The notes: generated by a model from the letters alone, not told the origin. A stretch of DNA of 64,000 nt from Anderseniella sp039978075 (GCA_039978075.1 JBDWCA010000011.1:558001-622000); one strand, 5' to 3'; shown: positions 43,496 through 54,600, counted from the stretch's first letter. Numbers and translations are program-made.

Positions 43496-44914
43496 GTGGC
43501 TCGCCGGGCTCCAGATATGATCAGGAAATTGTACAGGTGGTGTGCAGCGGTTGCGATCGCGGCAGTCGCTATCTGTGCTGTTCACATTGCGGTGTACACC
43601 GATCCGGCCAGGGCAACGCCACCGATTGCCAGTGTGAGTGAAGCTCGAATCGCAGGTGATGAGGCACGAACCCGGTTTGTTGCAGATCTCGACCTGCCGG
43701 TGAGTTATTCGGTTTATGTGATCGACAACCCATATCGTGTGGTTGTCGACCTGCCGGATGTCCGTTTCAAGATGCCGCCTGAAATAGGGGATGTCGGCAA
43801 GGGACTTATCAGGGCATATCGGTTCGGCCAGCTTGCACCCGGCAAATCACGTATCGTGATTGACACAATCGGCCCGGTCTTGATTGAAAAATCGTTCGTG
43901 CTCAACCCTGACAACGGGCAGCCGGCACGCATGATAATTGATATTGTCCAGACAGACCAACGAACCTTTGCCCGCATCAAGGCAACGGAACGTTCGTCCA
44001 GAAGCGCTGCGGCCACGCCGGTCCGACCAACCCCGGATACTTTGGCAGAATTGCTGAAGCGTGAGGGCGTCGCGCGGATCGATGAAGAGGCCGAACGGGT
44101 TGAGCAGACTGAAATGGCAGCCAGCCTGATCCCCAAACCCCGTCCGAAACCCTCGCAGTCCGGACCGGTATCGGGACTGTTGCCAGACCGGGCAGGCGCT
44201 GCCCCCCCTGTCAGGCCTGTTGTTGTGCTCGACCCCGGCCATGGCGGGATTGATGGAGGCACGGTTTCAAGAAAAGGCACTCCGGAAAAGAAAGTGGTCC
44301 TGGCATTTGCCCGCGAACTCCGCAAGAAACTGCTGGCGACCGGGCGCTTTGAAGTTCACATGACACGCAATGATGACAGGTTCATTTCACTGGGCAAGCG
44401 GGTCAAGTTTGCCCGTGCCAAGAAGGCCGATCTGTTTATAGCGGTTCATGCGGACAGTTTGCGGCAACGCCGTGTGCGTGGCGCAACTGTATACACATTG
44501 TCAGAAAAAGCGTCGGATGCAGAAGCAGCGGCGTTGGCGGAAAAGGAAAACAACGCGGACTTTATCGGCGGTGTTGATCTGGGCGAGGATGCTGGCGAAG
44601 TCGCGGGCATACTGCTTGATCTGGCTCTGCGGGAAACCAAGAACCATTCAATCTATTTTGCCCGCAGGATAGTGAAGAATCTGAAACCTGTTACGCCATT
44701 GAACAGGCGGCCCGTCCGATCTGCCGGATTCAAGGTGCTGCGCGCGCCGGACGTGCCGTCAGTGTTGCTGGAACTCGGCTATCTGTCGAATCGCCATGAC
44801 GAAAAAAACCTCATCTCCTCGAAATGGCGGCGCAAGGCGGCAGGTGCTGTTACGGCGGCAATCGAGGGATTCTTCTCGCCGGAAGTGGCTGCCCGGCAGC
44901 AACTGGCGCAATGA
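43496..44914 (+). CDS. amiC: N-acetylmuramoyl-L-alanine amidase (AmiC type)
   Basis: 472 residues from GTG 43496, preceded by GGGGAAG at 9 nt. ATG 43517 or 43478 are alternatives. Signal peptide (about 8-38, LYRWCAAVAIAAVAICAV), AMIN domain (about 50-150, SYSVYVIDNPYRVVVDLPDVRF), a linker with Pro/Lys, then the Amidase_3 domain (about 240-465) with zinc ligands in LDPGHGGIDGG, FIAVHADSL and VLLELGYLSN (catalytic Glu). It cleaves the amide between MurNAc and the stem peptide during cell separation. It is 138 bp upstream of mrcA in the same direction. Confidence 0.94.
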   Translation: MARRAPDMIRKLYRWCAAVAIAAVAICAVHIAVYTDPARATPPIASVSEARIAGDEARTRFVADLDLPVSYSVYVIDNPYRVVVDLPDVRFKMPPEIGDVGKGLIRAYRFGQLAPGKSRIVIDTIGPVLIEKSFVLNPDNGQPARMIIDIVQTDQRTFARIKATERSSRSAAATPVRPTPDTLAELLKREGVARIDEEAERVEQTEMAASLIPKPRPKPSQSGPVSGLLPDRAGAAPPVRPVVVLDPGHGGIDGGTVSRKGTPEKKVVLAFARELRKKLLATGRFEVHMTRNDDRFISLGKRVKFARAKKADLFIAVHADSLRQRRVRGATVYTLSEKASDAEAAALAEKENNADFIGGVDLGEDAGEVAGILLDLALRETKNHSIYFARRIVKNLKPVTPLNRRPVRSAGFKVLRAPDVPSVLLELGYLSNRHDEKNLISSKWRRKAAGAVTAAIEGFFSPEVAARQQLAQ

Positions 44915-45052
44915 AACCACTGCACCCGGCAGCCAATCTTGACACAAACCATTGCAGTGCCGTCCGATTGCCACAATATTTGGCTTTGTGATCGCAAACG
45001 ACGTATATATGTGTTGGCATTATTCGTTGAAAAATCGGGGACGCTGATCTGA

Positions 45053-47578
45053 ATGCTGCGATTTATCAAATATCTGTTCAGTTTTGGGATGGCGGTGTGT
45101 TTCGCCGTAGCACTTGCAGTGGGCTACATCATCTACGACACCTCCAAGACATTGCCGTCTCATGAAAGCCTGGCAAAGTACGAACCACCGGTAATGACGC
45201 GCATTCATGCCGCAGATGGTTCGCTGCTGGCCGAGTACGCCAAGGAGCGCAGGCTTTTCGTACCAATAGATGCGATTCCAAAACGGTTGGTGGAGGCTGT
45301 TACGTCGGCCGAGGACAAAAATTTTTACAGGCATATGGGCGTTGACCCCGAAGCGCTTGCCAGAGCCGTAATTGTAAATGTAAGAGCGCGGCTGCAGGGC
45401 TCGAACCGCCGTCTGATCGGCGCGTCGACAATCACCCAGCAGGTCGCAAAAAACTTTCTGCTTACCAATGAACGCACCATTACCCGCAAACTGCGCGAAG
45501 CGCTGATCGCCTTGCGCATGGAAAGCTCGTTCAGCAAGGATCAGATACTTGAACTCTACCTCAACGAGATTTTTCTGGGGCAGGGGTCTTACGGTGTTGC
45601 TGCCGCGTCGCTGAATTATTTCGGCAAGTCGTTGATCGAACTGGATCTGGCTCAAACCGCCTATCTGGCTGCGTTGCCCAAGGGACCGTCGAACTATCAT
45701 CCTGTGCGCCATCGCAAGCGGGCAATTGAACGGCGCAACTGGGTTTTGGCGCGGATGTACGACAACGGTTATATTACTGAAGCGGAGATGAAAGAGGCCC
45801 AGGCCAAGGACATCGAAGTCACGCTCCGTCCGTTTGGCGCCAAACTGTTTGCAGCGGAGTATTTTACCGAAGAAGCCAGACAGGCTGTGGAACGGATTTA
45901 CGGCAAGGAAGTCCTGCGCACCGGTGGATTGTCTGTCCGCACAACCATCGATCCAAAATTTCAGATATTTGCCCGGCAGGCTCTGGCAGGCGGGCTTATA
46001 CAGTTTGACCGCAATCATGGCTGGCGCGGTCCCGTTGCGACCGTGGCAGTAAATTCGGACTGGCCGGTCGCGCTGGCTAAACTAAAGCCGTTGGGCGATG
46101 TCTATCCGTGGCAACTGGCGGTCGTTCTGGAAGTGGGCGATGACCAGGCTCGTATCGGTCTGCGGCCGTCACGAGTGGTCAAGGGCAAGCCGCCAGCGGC
46201 AAAGGAAGGGGTGATCCCGTTGCAGCACATGCAGTGGGCGCGACGCCACAAAGGCATCAACAAGAACGGGATAGTGCTCGGCGACAAGATAAAGTCTGTA
46301 ACTGATGTGCTGAAACCGGGTGATGTGGTGTACGCAACCGCAGCCGGATCAGACAACAACTACCATCTGGTTCAGATACCCGAAATTGATGGCGGCATGG
46401 TCGCTATGGACCCGCATACCGGCCGTGTGCTGGCGCTGACAGGCGGGTTTTCCTATAGCCGCAGTCAGTTTGACCGGGTGACACAGGCAAAACGCCAGCC
46501 TGGATCTTCGATCAAGCCGTTTGTATACGCTGCCGCCCTGGATAACGGCTACACGCCCTCGTCAGTGGTTCTGGATGCGCCGGTTGAGATAAAGTTGCGC
46601 AGTGGCGAGACCTGGAAACCGTCCAACTACACCAAGAAATTTTACGGTCCGTCGACATTGCGACGCGGTATCGAGTTCTCACGTAATGTGATGACGGTTC
46701 GTCTTGCACAGGACATGGGCATCAAGAAATTCAAGGGCCTGACGGAACGGCTCGGCATCTACAACAAGCTGCCTGCGGTGCTTGCTACATCGCTTGGCTC
46801 TGGAGAGACATCCCTGCTGCGCATGACATCTGCCTATTCGGTGCTGGCTAACGGTGGCAAGAAGATCGAGCCGACCATGCTGGACCGCATTCAGGATCGG
46901 TATGGGCGCACGGTATGGCGTCATGACAAGCGCGAGTGCACCCAGTGCAATGCCGCGGAGTGGACGAACCAGCCGGAACCGGAATTTATCGAAAACCGGG
47001 AGGTGGTTATGAACCCGTATACCGCCTACCAGATCACGTCGATGCTGGAAGGAGTGGTGCAGCGTGGCACCGCCAAGAAACTTCAGGAAATCGGCAAGCC
47101 GATTGCCGGCAAAACCGGAACAACAAATGATGAGCGCGATGCCTGGTTCATCGGCTATACGCCCGATCTCGTGGTTGGCGTATATGTCGGGTATGACCGG
47201 CCAAGACCGATGGGCAAGGGCGAAACCGGCGGTTCGCTGGCAGCACCAATCGTGTCCAAGTTCATGAAACTCGCACTGAAGGACGTGTCCGCCACACCGT
47301 TTCGTGTTCCTTCGGGTGTTCGGTTGATCCCGATTGATCCCAAGAGCGGCAAGCGCGGGATCTATGGGGAAGCCAATGTCATCCTCGAGGCGTTCAAGCC
47401 CGGCGAACAACCACCGGAACGCTCACGGCTGGTGACCGGCGGAGAGGCGTTGGCGAGTTCCGGTATCAATGTCGGCAGCTACAATGATGCCGGTGGCATT
47501 GTCATCAACGGTGGTGACACCGGATCAGCCGCCGTATCTGAAGGCGGGTTGACGACAGGCACTGGTGGCCTGTACTGA
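45053..47578 (+). CDS. mrcA: Penicillin-binding protein 1A
   Basis: 841 residues: short cytoplasmic start and membrane anchor (about 8-30), GT51 glycosyltransferase (about 55-230, SAEDKNFYRHMGVDPEALARA, ASTITQQVAKNF), an OB-like insertion (about 330-425), then the transpeptidase domain with SxxK as GSSIKPFVYAAAL, SRN as FSRNVMTVR and KTGT as GKTGTTNDERDAW. Bifunctional peptidoglycan polymerase of the inner membrane. The C-terminal ~80 residues are Gly/Ser-rich. The amiC-mrcA order is common in Hyphomicrobiales. Confidence 0.97.
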   Translation: MLRFIKYLFSFGMAVCFAVALAVGYIIYDTSKTLPSHESLAKYEPPVMTRIHAADGSLLAEYAKERRLFVPIDAIPKRLVEAVTSAEDKNFYRHMGVDPEALARAVIVNVRARLQGSNRRLIGASTITQQVAKNFLLTNERTITRKLREALIALRMESSFSKDQILELYLNEIFLGQGSYGVAAASLNYFGKSLIELDLAQTAYLAALPKGPSNYHPVRHRKRAIERRNWVLARMYDNGYITEAEMKEAQAKDIEVTLRPFGAKLFAAEYFTEEARQAVERIYGKEVLRTGGLSVRTTIDPKFQIFARQALAGGLIQFDRNHGWRGPVATVAVNSDWPVALAKLKPLGDVYPWQLAVVLEVGDDQARIGLRPSRVVKGKPPAAKEGVIPLQHMQWARRHKGINKNGIVLGDKIKSVTDVLKPGDVVYATAAGSDNNYHLVQIPEIDGGMVAMDPHTGRVLALTGGFSYSRSQFDRVTQAKRQPGSSIKPFVYAAALDNGYTPSSVVLDAPVEIKLRSGETWKPSNYTKKFYGPSTLRRGIEFSRNVMTVRLAQDMGIKKFKGLTERLGIYNKLPAVLATSLGSGETSLLRMTSAYSVLANGGKKIEPTMLDRIQDRYGRTVWRHDKRECTQCNAAEWTNQPEPEFIENREVVMNPYTAYQITSMLEGVVQRGTAKKLQEIGKPIAGKTGTTNDERDAWFIGYTPDLVVGVYVGYDRPRPMGKGETGGSLAAPIVSKFMKLALKDVSATPFRVPSGVRLIPIDPKSGKRGIYGEANVILEAFKPGEQPPERSRLVTGGEALASSGINVGSYNDAGGIVINGGDTGSAAVSEGGLTTGTGGLY

Positions 47579-47634
47579 CCGGGCCAAATTCATTCATCAA
47601 CCACTATCCATAAATTTGCCACGGAAAGATTCGC

Positions 47635-48766
47635 ATGCGCGCTGAAATCGAGACACTTGTCGACGAATTCAAGCAGTCCATTGGGCTGCTGAGGAGGCAT
47701 CTTTGACTGGGATCAGGCGCTGCGCGATCTCGACCTGCTGAATGCCCAGGCTGAAGATCCTGATCTTTGGAACGACTCTGAAGAAGCCCAGCGTGTCATG
47801 CGCAAACGCCAGGATCTTGAAAACCGTATCGGTACTGTTCGGCGCCTGGAACAAACCATTTCCGACAGTGTTGAATTGATCGAACTGGGCGAGATGGAAA
47901 GCGATCAATCAGTCATCGATGAGGCTGAAATCCAGATTCAGCAGTTGCAACCCGAGATCGCCAAACTGGAAATCGAAACGCTGCTATCGGGTGAAGCAGA
48001 CAGCAATGACAGTTTTCTGGAGGTGCATGCCGGGGCCGGCGGCACGGAAAGCCAGGATTGGGCATCCATGCTGACGCGCATGTATACCCGATGGGCCGAA
48101 AAGCAGGGTTACAAGGTTGAATTGATTGAAATGCATGACGGTGAGGAAGCCGGTATCAAATCTGCGACGCTGAAGGTAAATGGTCACAACGCCTATGGCC
48201 GGCTGAAAACCGAAAGCGGCGTACATCGCCTGGTGCGGATTTCACCATACGATTCCAACGCCCGCCGGCACACCTCGTTTGCATCGGTGTGGTCCTATCC
48301 CGTTGTTGATGACAATATTGAAATTGAAGTCAATGAAAGCGACTGCCGCATTGATACCTATCGGGCATCCGGTGCCGGGGGTCAGCATGTAAACACGACC
48401 GACTCCGCGGTTCGCATCACCCATATTCCGACAAACATTGTGGTCCAGTGCCAGAATGAACGATCGCAGCACAAAAACCGGGCAACGGCATGGAACATGC
48501 TGCGAGCAAGACTGTATGAGCGCGAACTGCAAATCCGCGAGGAAGCGGCCAACGCCGAAGAGGCCAGCAAGACCGATATCGGCTGGGGACACCAGATCCG
48601 ATCTTATGTCCTGCAGCCATATCAGCTTGTGAAAGATTTGCGCACCGGCCATGAGAGTACCAATCCGTCTGCAGTGCTGGACGGTGATCTCAACGAGTTT
48701 ATTGAAGCATCATTGGCCCAACGGGTGCATGGTGGTGGGCCGGATGAGGTTTCTGACATCGAGTAG
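47635..48766 (+). CDS. prfB: Peptide chain release factor 2, with +1 programmed frameshift
   Basis: 376 residues after frameshift. ATG 47635 opens 23 codons ending CTT, then TGA (47704-47706) in frame. Slipping +1 at CTT-TGA-C continues in the frame starting GAC (47705) to 48766. The N-terminal domain, ISPYDSNARRHTSF (the anticodon-like motif, SPY in place of the usual SPF), the GAGGQHVN catalytic GGQ loop and QNERSQHKNR are all present. RF2 releases peptides at UGA and UAA. The shift is autoregulatory: low RF2 favours it. An AGGAGG lies 3 nt upstream of CTT, as in E. coli. Confidence 0.97.
47692..47707 (+). promoter_or_regulatory. prfB programmed +1 frameshift signal
   Basis: AGGAGG (47692-47697), three bases (CAT), then CTT TGA C (47701-47707). 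Spacing and slip codon are the same as in E. coli prfB (Shine-Dalgarno-like element, CUU, UGA, C). The sequence before is in frame with ATG 47635 and that after is in the +1 frame of the rest of prfB. Confidence 0.96.
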
Positions 48767-48953
48767 AAGCATGACAGGCAAGCAATTGCTTCTGTGTGCT
48801 CACCCATGTACGCACGGTTTCTGGAACAACTGAGTTCAGCACGAAACTCGAGCGCGACAGGCCATTCATCAATCGATGGCTGTAACAACACGGGCCAGGG
48901 GCCACCCCACGGATGACCTCTCTACAATCGAGATTACGGAACTTCAGGCGACT

Positions 48954-49523
48954 TTACTCGGCAGCCTTCGGCTTACGGGCAGGGGGCTCGGGGTAAACCG
49001 GGTCATCTGCGATATCATCGGTGCCTGGCAGGGAATAGACATTTTCCTGCGGATAGTGCTGGTCATAGACCGGAGGCGCATAATTCTGCCCCCAGCCACT
49101 GCTGGCATATCCCTGCTCCTGATCGATCGGCTCTGACAGCGGGTCTTCCACGCGGCGTATCTTGCCGTCCACATGGGCGCCGTTTTCAATCGAAAGCGTC
49201 TGGTTTATCACATCGCCTTCAATATGGGCTCCGGCATAGATGTGGATGTGAAGCGCCCGTATCGGGCCAATTACCCGGCCACGAACGATAACTTCCTCTG
49301 CGGTAATGTCGCCATAGACAACACCATTGCCATCCACGACGACAGCGCGTGCGCGCACAGTACCATTGATAGTACCGTCTACTTGCAGCTCACCCCCGGT
49401 TGACACAGAGCCATCAATGACAAGGTCCAGGGACAAAAGCGATGGCCCGGAACGGTGCCTTTGACGGCCTCCGCTATTGGGTCCGCTCTTTGGCGCTTTA
49501 GCGCGTGATTTCTTGAAAAACAT
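48954..49523 (-). CDS. Bactofilin (polymer-forming cytoskeletal protein)
   Basis: 189 residues. A basic N terminus (FFKKSRAKAPKSG, possible membrane contact), then the right-handed beta-helix bactofilin core (about 35-125, LVIDGSVSTGGELQVDGTINGTVRAR, GDITAEEVIVRGRVIGPIRA, GDVINQTLSIENGAHVDGKI) and a Pro/Tyr-rich tail. Bactofilins polymerise without nucleotide and localise cell-wall enzymes. Its first 26 bp overlap the end of the M23 endopeptidase gene, and the same pairing in Helicobacter and Caulobacter guides local wall synthesis. Here the link is strengthened by translational overlap. Confidence 0.93.
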   Translation of the reverse strand: MFFKKSRAKAPKSGPNSGGRQRHRSGPSLLSLDLVIDGSVSTGGELQVDGTINGTVRARAVVVDGNGVVYGDITAEEVIVRGRVIGPIRALHIHIYAGAHIEGDVINQTLSIENGAHVDGKIRRVEDPLSEPIDQEQGYASSGWGQNYAPPVYDQHYPQENVYSLPGTDDIADDPVYPEPPARKPKAAE

Positions 49524-50793
49524 CGCGGGCCTTCCAAAATCTAACAGGGTCTATTGCGCGGCCGCCCACGCGTGTTTCGTAATGAAGATGCGGTCCAGTA
49601 CTGCGACCTGTACTTCCAACTTTTCCTATTCTATCACCTGACTTGACCTTTTGGCCAGTGCGAACAGAAATTATACTTAAATGTGCATATCGGCTGGAAA
49701 TACCACCATCATGGCGCACCTCGACCAACTTGCCATATCCTCCGGACCAACCCGCCTTTGTGACAGTGCCTGGCGCGGTAACATAAACCGATGACCCGGT
49801 CGGGCCCCGAAAATCAATGCCCGAATGCATGGCAGGGCTTTTGCGGAACGGATCCTTGCGCAAACCAAAGGGACTGGACGTTTTATGCTCATCGGACATC
49901 GGTCTGATAAGTGGTAGCCGGGTGGTCTGAAATTTCAGGGTTTCCCAGCGGCCCAGTTGGGCGGAAAGGTCGGACACACTCTGCGCCAGCACTTTCGATC
50001 CGAGATCAGCTGCACTTGCAGCGACAAACGGACCTCCAACTGCATCCGGTTTGTATCTTGATGATTTTGCAAGCTTGTCAACGTTTACCCCAAGTGAGCG
50101 ATAGACCTTGCCAAGTCGCGTTGTGCGGCCCGCAACATAGTCCGTCACCGTGCCCAGCAGCGCAGCTTCGCGATTTTCCATCTGGTCCATGTAGGTGCGC
50201 AATTCGGTCAGCGGTGCAACTGCCTGTTCAGGTGACGTGAAATCCGAGGTGTATTTGTCAACCGCGCGTGGCGACATTGTGTTGCCTGCAGTCTGAACAC
50301 CGGGCGTTGACTGTGGTGACAGGCTGCCCTTTTGCCGCTTGGTGGTGCCATTTGGACCGGGTAGCCATCCTTGCCTGAAGAAATCCGCCAGTTGCTGATG
50401 GCGGTCTACCAGACGGTCATGTTCAAACCGCACTTCATCGACTTTGGCCAGATAGGTCTTCTGATCCAGCAACAGCCGGCGGTTGAGTTTGTCAATCGTG
50501 GAGCGCATTTCTCCAATTCGATCTTCATACTCCAACCGCGCACGATACTGATTGCGTTCCTTGAGCGCCAGAACCTGATCCTTGAATGCAACGTTCACGG
50601 TCGCATAGGCGACCCAGAAAAGGCCCACAGTGAATGCGAAAATGACAGCTACCTGGACCCAGGGTCGAAGTGTAATGAATTGGACTTCACCTTCGGAGCG
50701 CAGATAAATCTGCCGTTCACGAAACGCGTAGGCAAGGCGAGAGAACACTCCACGCCGATGACGCCCCCTTGTATGCCGTCGTGTGCTACGCAT
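49498..50793 (-). CDS. M23-family peptidoglycan endopeptidase, membrane-anchored
   Basis: 431 residues from ATG 50793, GGAGG 4 nt upstream (an in-frame upstream start at 50823 is less likely). A basic cytoplasmic start and one membrane helix (about 42-65, VAVIFAFTVGLFWVAYATV), a coiled-coil stretch (about 75-135), a low-complexity Ser/Thr linker and the LytM/M23 domain at the C terminus (about 320-425) with zinc ligands HSGIDF and HLHYETR. Cleaves stem-peptide cross-links or activates amidases. It precedes and overlaps the bactofilin gene. Confidence 0.93.
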   Translation of the reverse strand: MRSTRRHTRGRHRRGVFSRLAYAFRERQIYLRSEGEVQFITLRPWVQVAVIFAFTVGLFWVAYATVNVAFKDQVLALKERNQYRARLEYEDRIGEMRSTIDKLNRRLLLDQKTYLAKVDEVRFEHDRLVDRHQQLADFFRQGWLPGPNGTTKRQKGSLSPQSTPGVQTAGNTMSPRAVDKYTSDFTSPEQAVAPLTELRTYMDQMENREAALLGTVTDYVAGRTTRLGKVYRSLGVNVDKLAKSSRYKPDAVGGPFVAASAADLGSKVLAQSVSDLSAQLGRWETLKFQTTRLPLIRPMSDEHKTSSPFGLRKDPFRKSPAMHSGIDFRGPTGSSVYVTAPGTVTKAGWSGGYGKLVEVRHDGGISSRYAHLSIISVRTGQKVKSGDRIGKVGSTGRSTGPHLHYETRVGGRAIDPVRFWKARDVFQEITR

Positions 50794-50952
50794 AAGGCCT
50801 CCCTGACATGGGCAAAACCACAAATACTGTCACGTTCAGCATTGTGTCGAAGCCGCGCCTTTGCTTTGTGGTACGATTATGAACATCGGACAGGAAAGTT
50901 CAACTGTGGTGGCACAGGCAGTTCACATTACCTGACTTGCGTACTGCAATTG

Positions 50953-51426
50953 TCAGTCAAGTGCCTCTGCGGCTTTCAAGACGTCTTCGGCATGACCGGC
51001 GACTCTTACCTTGCGCCACACCTTGGCCACCTCGCCATTGGCATCAATCAGAAAGGTCGAGCGTTCTATACCGAAGTATTTACGTCCATACATGGCCTTC
51101 TGGACCCAAACGCCGAAAGCCTTGAGAGTGTCCAGTTCGGGATCGGATCCCAATGTGATATCCAGGTCATGTTTGGCAATGAACTTGTCATGCTTGTGGG
51201 CGGGGTCGGCTGATATCCCGACAATCCTGGTATCTGCAGCTTCAAACGCACCTTTTAGCTGAGTGAAAGCGATTGCCTCCTTGGTGCAGCCTGGCGTGTC
51301 GTCCTTGGGGTAAAAATAGATTACTGCCTTTTGGCCCTTGAGATCTTCGCTGGAAATCCGTGCAGATGCGTCTGCGTCGAGATTGAAATCCGGCATCGCT
51401 TGACCTGATTCTAGTGGACTGTTCAT
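50953..51426 (-). CDS. bcp: Thioredoxin-dependent peroxiredoxin, Bcp type
   Basis: 157 residues. Reduces hydrogen peroxide and alkyl hydroperoxides in the cytoplasm. Peroxidatic Cys47 in YPKDDTPGCTKEA. The resolving Cys found five residues later in E. coli Bcp (TPGCxxxxC) is missing: Ala51-Ile52 are there. It is the only Cys in the protein, so this must act as a 1-Cys enzyme needing an outside thiol. Other motifs: RIVGISADP, IERSTFLID. Monocistronic, 159 bp downstream of the divergent M23 start. Confidence 0.94.
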   Translation of the reverse strand: MNSPLESGQAMPDFNLDADASARISSEDLKGQKAVIYFYPKDDTPGCTKEAIAFTQLKGAFEAADTRIVGISADPAHKHDKFIAKHDLDITLGSDPELDTLKAFGVWVQKAMYGRKYFGIERSTFLIDANGEVAKVWRKVRVAGHAEDVLKAAEALD

Positions 51427-51682
51427 CGCCGAAGAAACTTCCTTGCTAAATAGTTGGTAAAGGTCTGGGTACTTATACTGTTTGCCGACGAAATTGGGTT
51501 TTTTGGAGATGGTCTGGTGATTTTTACGTTAGGTTGTATAACCGCATGATATTGGGTCACAATTGAGCCTTAACCGAGTGTAAGGTGAACCACATGACTT
51601 CCATGCTTGCATGGGGCAGACTAAACATCGCTGGGACTAGCGGTTTCGGGGCTTTGACACCGGAACAGAAAAGAGCGGAATT

Positions 51683-54600
51683 TTGGCCAGCCGGGCACTA
51701 AAAGGCATAGCCTGGGTAACTGTTGCACTCGCCGTGATGCTTATCGCGGCGGTGATTTATGTTGTTGTCGCATTGTCTTCCGGGCCTCTCAGCGTTGGTT
51801 TCCTGACAGATGTCGTGGAAGACAGGGTCAGCGACTCAATCCCGGGCCTGAAAGTCGAATTGGGTGGCGTGGTGATAGAACGCGGCAGCAATGGCGGGCA
51901 TCCGACATTGCGGCTTGCCAATGTTCGCCTGACCGATACCGGCGGCAATCTGATTGCACGCGCGCCACGTGCCGCGATTTCTGTTGATATCGGAGAAATA
52001 CTGACCGGAAACGTGAAGCCCAAGAAACTCGAACTGATCGGGGCTCGCATTCTGGCCAGGCGCGATGCCGATGGCGATTTTGCGATGGGTTTTTCCGCGG
52101 ACAATGAAACGACAGGCAAGTCTGATGTGGGCACACGGTCGGTAGAACCGGTTGTTCAACCTGACAGCCAGCAGAACGGCTCCACCCGTTCAATCGTGGA
52201 AACAATCAACGATTTGCTGCAAACCAAGAGCAATGATCCGGGTACCAGATCGCTGGAAGCGATTGAGGTCACCGAAGCGCAAATTTCGTTCAAGGATGAA
52301 ATTCAAAATCAGCTTTGGGTCTCACCCAGGGCCAATCTCCGGTTCAAGCGGGCCGACGGTGGTTTCGCACTGTTCATGGATGCGGACATCTCCGCAGACG
52401 GGCCAACGTGGCGTACCGAGGTCCTGACAACCTATCGCACCGACTCCAGCGTGTTCAAAGTGATTGCCAAGGTTGACGGTGTCACGCCTGCCGATGTTGC
52501 CCGCAAATTGTTCGCATTCAACCAGCTTGCCAATATCGATCTGCCCATGTCCGGTGAAATGGAGTTTTCGCTGTCCGACAAGGGGGAAATGCTGGCGGGC
52601 TCGGGCGTTCTGTCTGTGAAGGCCGGCAAAGTATCATTTCCAGGCTACATCTCTGATCCTGTTCTGATTGACGAAGGCTTGCTGCGGCTGAAATTTGAAC
52701 CGCAGACAGGTCACCTTTCGATAAACGATTCCACTCTTGTGATCAGGGGCACCGAAGCACGTTTTAATGGCCAGTTTGTTCCGGTTCGCAACGAGCAGCA
52801 GGAGATGATTGCAGCCCGTATCGATCTGGATGCCCAGAACGTTAACATCGATACTCCCACTGCCGGTGCAGCCGGCAGCGTGATCGACCAGTTCAAGCTC
52901 AAGGGCCAGGCTCTTTTTGACGAGCAGCGCTTCCTCATCGACGATCTGCTTGTGTTGTCCAGTGACGGCGGGGTCAGGGTTCGGGGACAATTCGTTGCAG
53001 ATGGCGATGCTGTCGGCGTGTACATGGCAGGTCGCGGACGGTCGGTCCGTCACGATCTGATCCGGAAGTTGTGGCCTCCTGTCATCGCCGCACAGTCTCG
53101 CAAGTGGTATCGGGAAAACGTGCGTGCGGGCGTTGTCGAGGATGCCGAGTTCCGGGTTAAATTATCTGGTGCGCAGATAAACAAGGCACTGGACGGAAGT
53201 CCGTTGCCGGTTGATGCGGTTGATTTGAAGTTCAATGCTTCAGGAGTTGAGTTCACCTACGCCGATGGCCTGCCTCCCATGACCAGCGCAAATGGGCGGT
53301 TTCATCTGACAGGCCAGGTGTTCGATATTGAAGTCGGAAAAGGGGCAATCCCGCTGCCGTCGGGCAAATCCCTGAGTGTCACCGGCGGCAATATGCAGAT
53401 CACCAAACTTGCACTGCCAATTTCTCCTGCGACGTTGAACCTGGAGCTGGAAAGCGATGTTGGCGGATTTCACGAATACGCTGACTTACCGCCACTATCG
53501 CTGGTCAGCGATTCGAGCTTTGACCTGGACGCTGTCACCGGTCGCGGAGCGGTCAATCTCAAGCTGGCAATGCCTCTCAAACCGGGCATCACCTCTTCAG
53601 ATTTTGCCGTGTCTGCAACAGCGAAACTGATTGATGCGCAGATAAAGAATGCGATTGAGGGCATTGATATCAAGAATGCACAGATCGACCTGCTGCTGGA
53701 CGACACCATCATCACAGGTAAGGGGACAGCGACATTGGGAGACAAAGCTGCCCAACTGACCTGGCGCCGGCCGCTTAGCAAAAGCGCAAATGCTGATGAA
53801 GACATGACGATTTCAACGACGTTGACTGACGCAGACAGGCAGAAACTCGGGATTGAACTCGAACCGTTTCTGACCGGTCCGACAAGACTGAAAGTGTCCA
53901 TGGTGCGCCGTGGTGAGCAAATCGTATCGGCAAACGTAGATGCGGATCTGTCCAAGACATCCATGGCGGTTGATGCCATCGGCTGGTCTCGGAGACCGAC
54001 CAAAAAAACCAGGGCCACTTTCAAGGTCGATCTGAACGACAACAAATTTATTGTACTCGACGACCTCTCGATTACAGGCGGTCAACTGAAGATACTTGGA
54101 AAGATACGCATAAACCGAAAGACCAGCAGTCTGCAGGATGCCTCGTTTCCGCGTTTCATTCTAAGCAAGACAAATCGGCTGGCGCTGGAAATCGATAATT
54201 CATCGGGTTCGTATCAGTTGGGTGTCGGTGGAGCCAGCCTGGATGCAAGGCCGCTTATATCCCGCATGATGTCCAGTAAAGTCGGTGGCCGCGGCAGCCA
54301 GAAAGAACCACCGGTCTCCGTCAATACGAACATCAGCCGGATTTACGTTCACCGCGGCGAAGTGATCAACAACCTGCAAGGCAGTTTGGTCACGTCAGGT
54401 GGCGCGGTACAGTCTGCGAAAGTAACCGGAAAATATCAAAACGGTGCGCCGATCACCATGCGTATTACCCGGGACGCCAACGGGCAACGGCGGATGCGGG
54501 TAACCGGCCGGGACGCGGGTGCATCCCTTCGGGCGACCAATCTCTATTCGAAGATTTCAGGCGGTACCATCGACTTTGGCGCCATCCTGGGGAATCCCGG

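Noticed and set aside
48806..48916. 36-codon frame after prfB
   Set aside because: No ribosome site, no signal or membrane segment, biased toward Ser/Asn/Gly; the spacer only has the palindrome AAGCAATTGCTT at 48780-48791.
51594..51701. 35-codon frame overlapping the AsmA-like start
   Set aside because: It has an AAGGTG site but no recognisable features and overlaps the TTG start of the large gene; could be a leader but there is no support.
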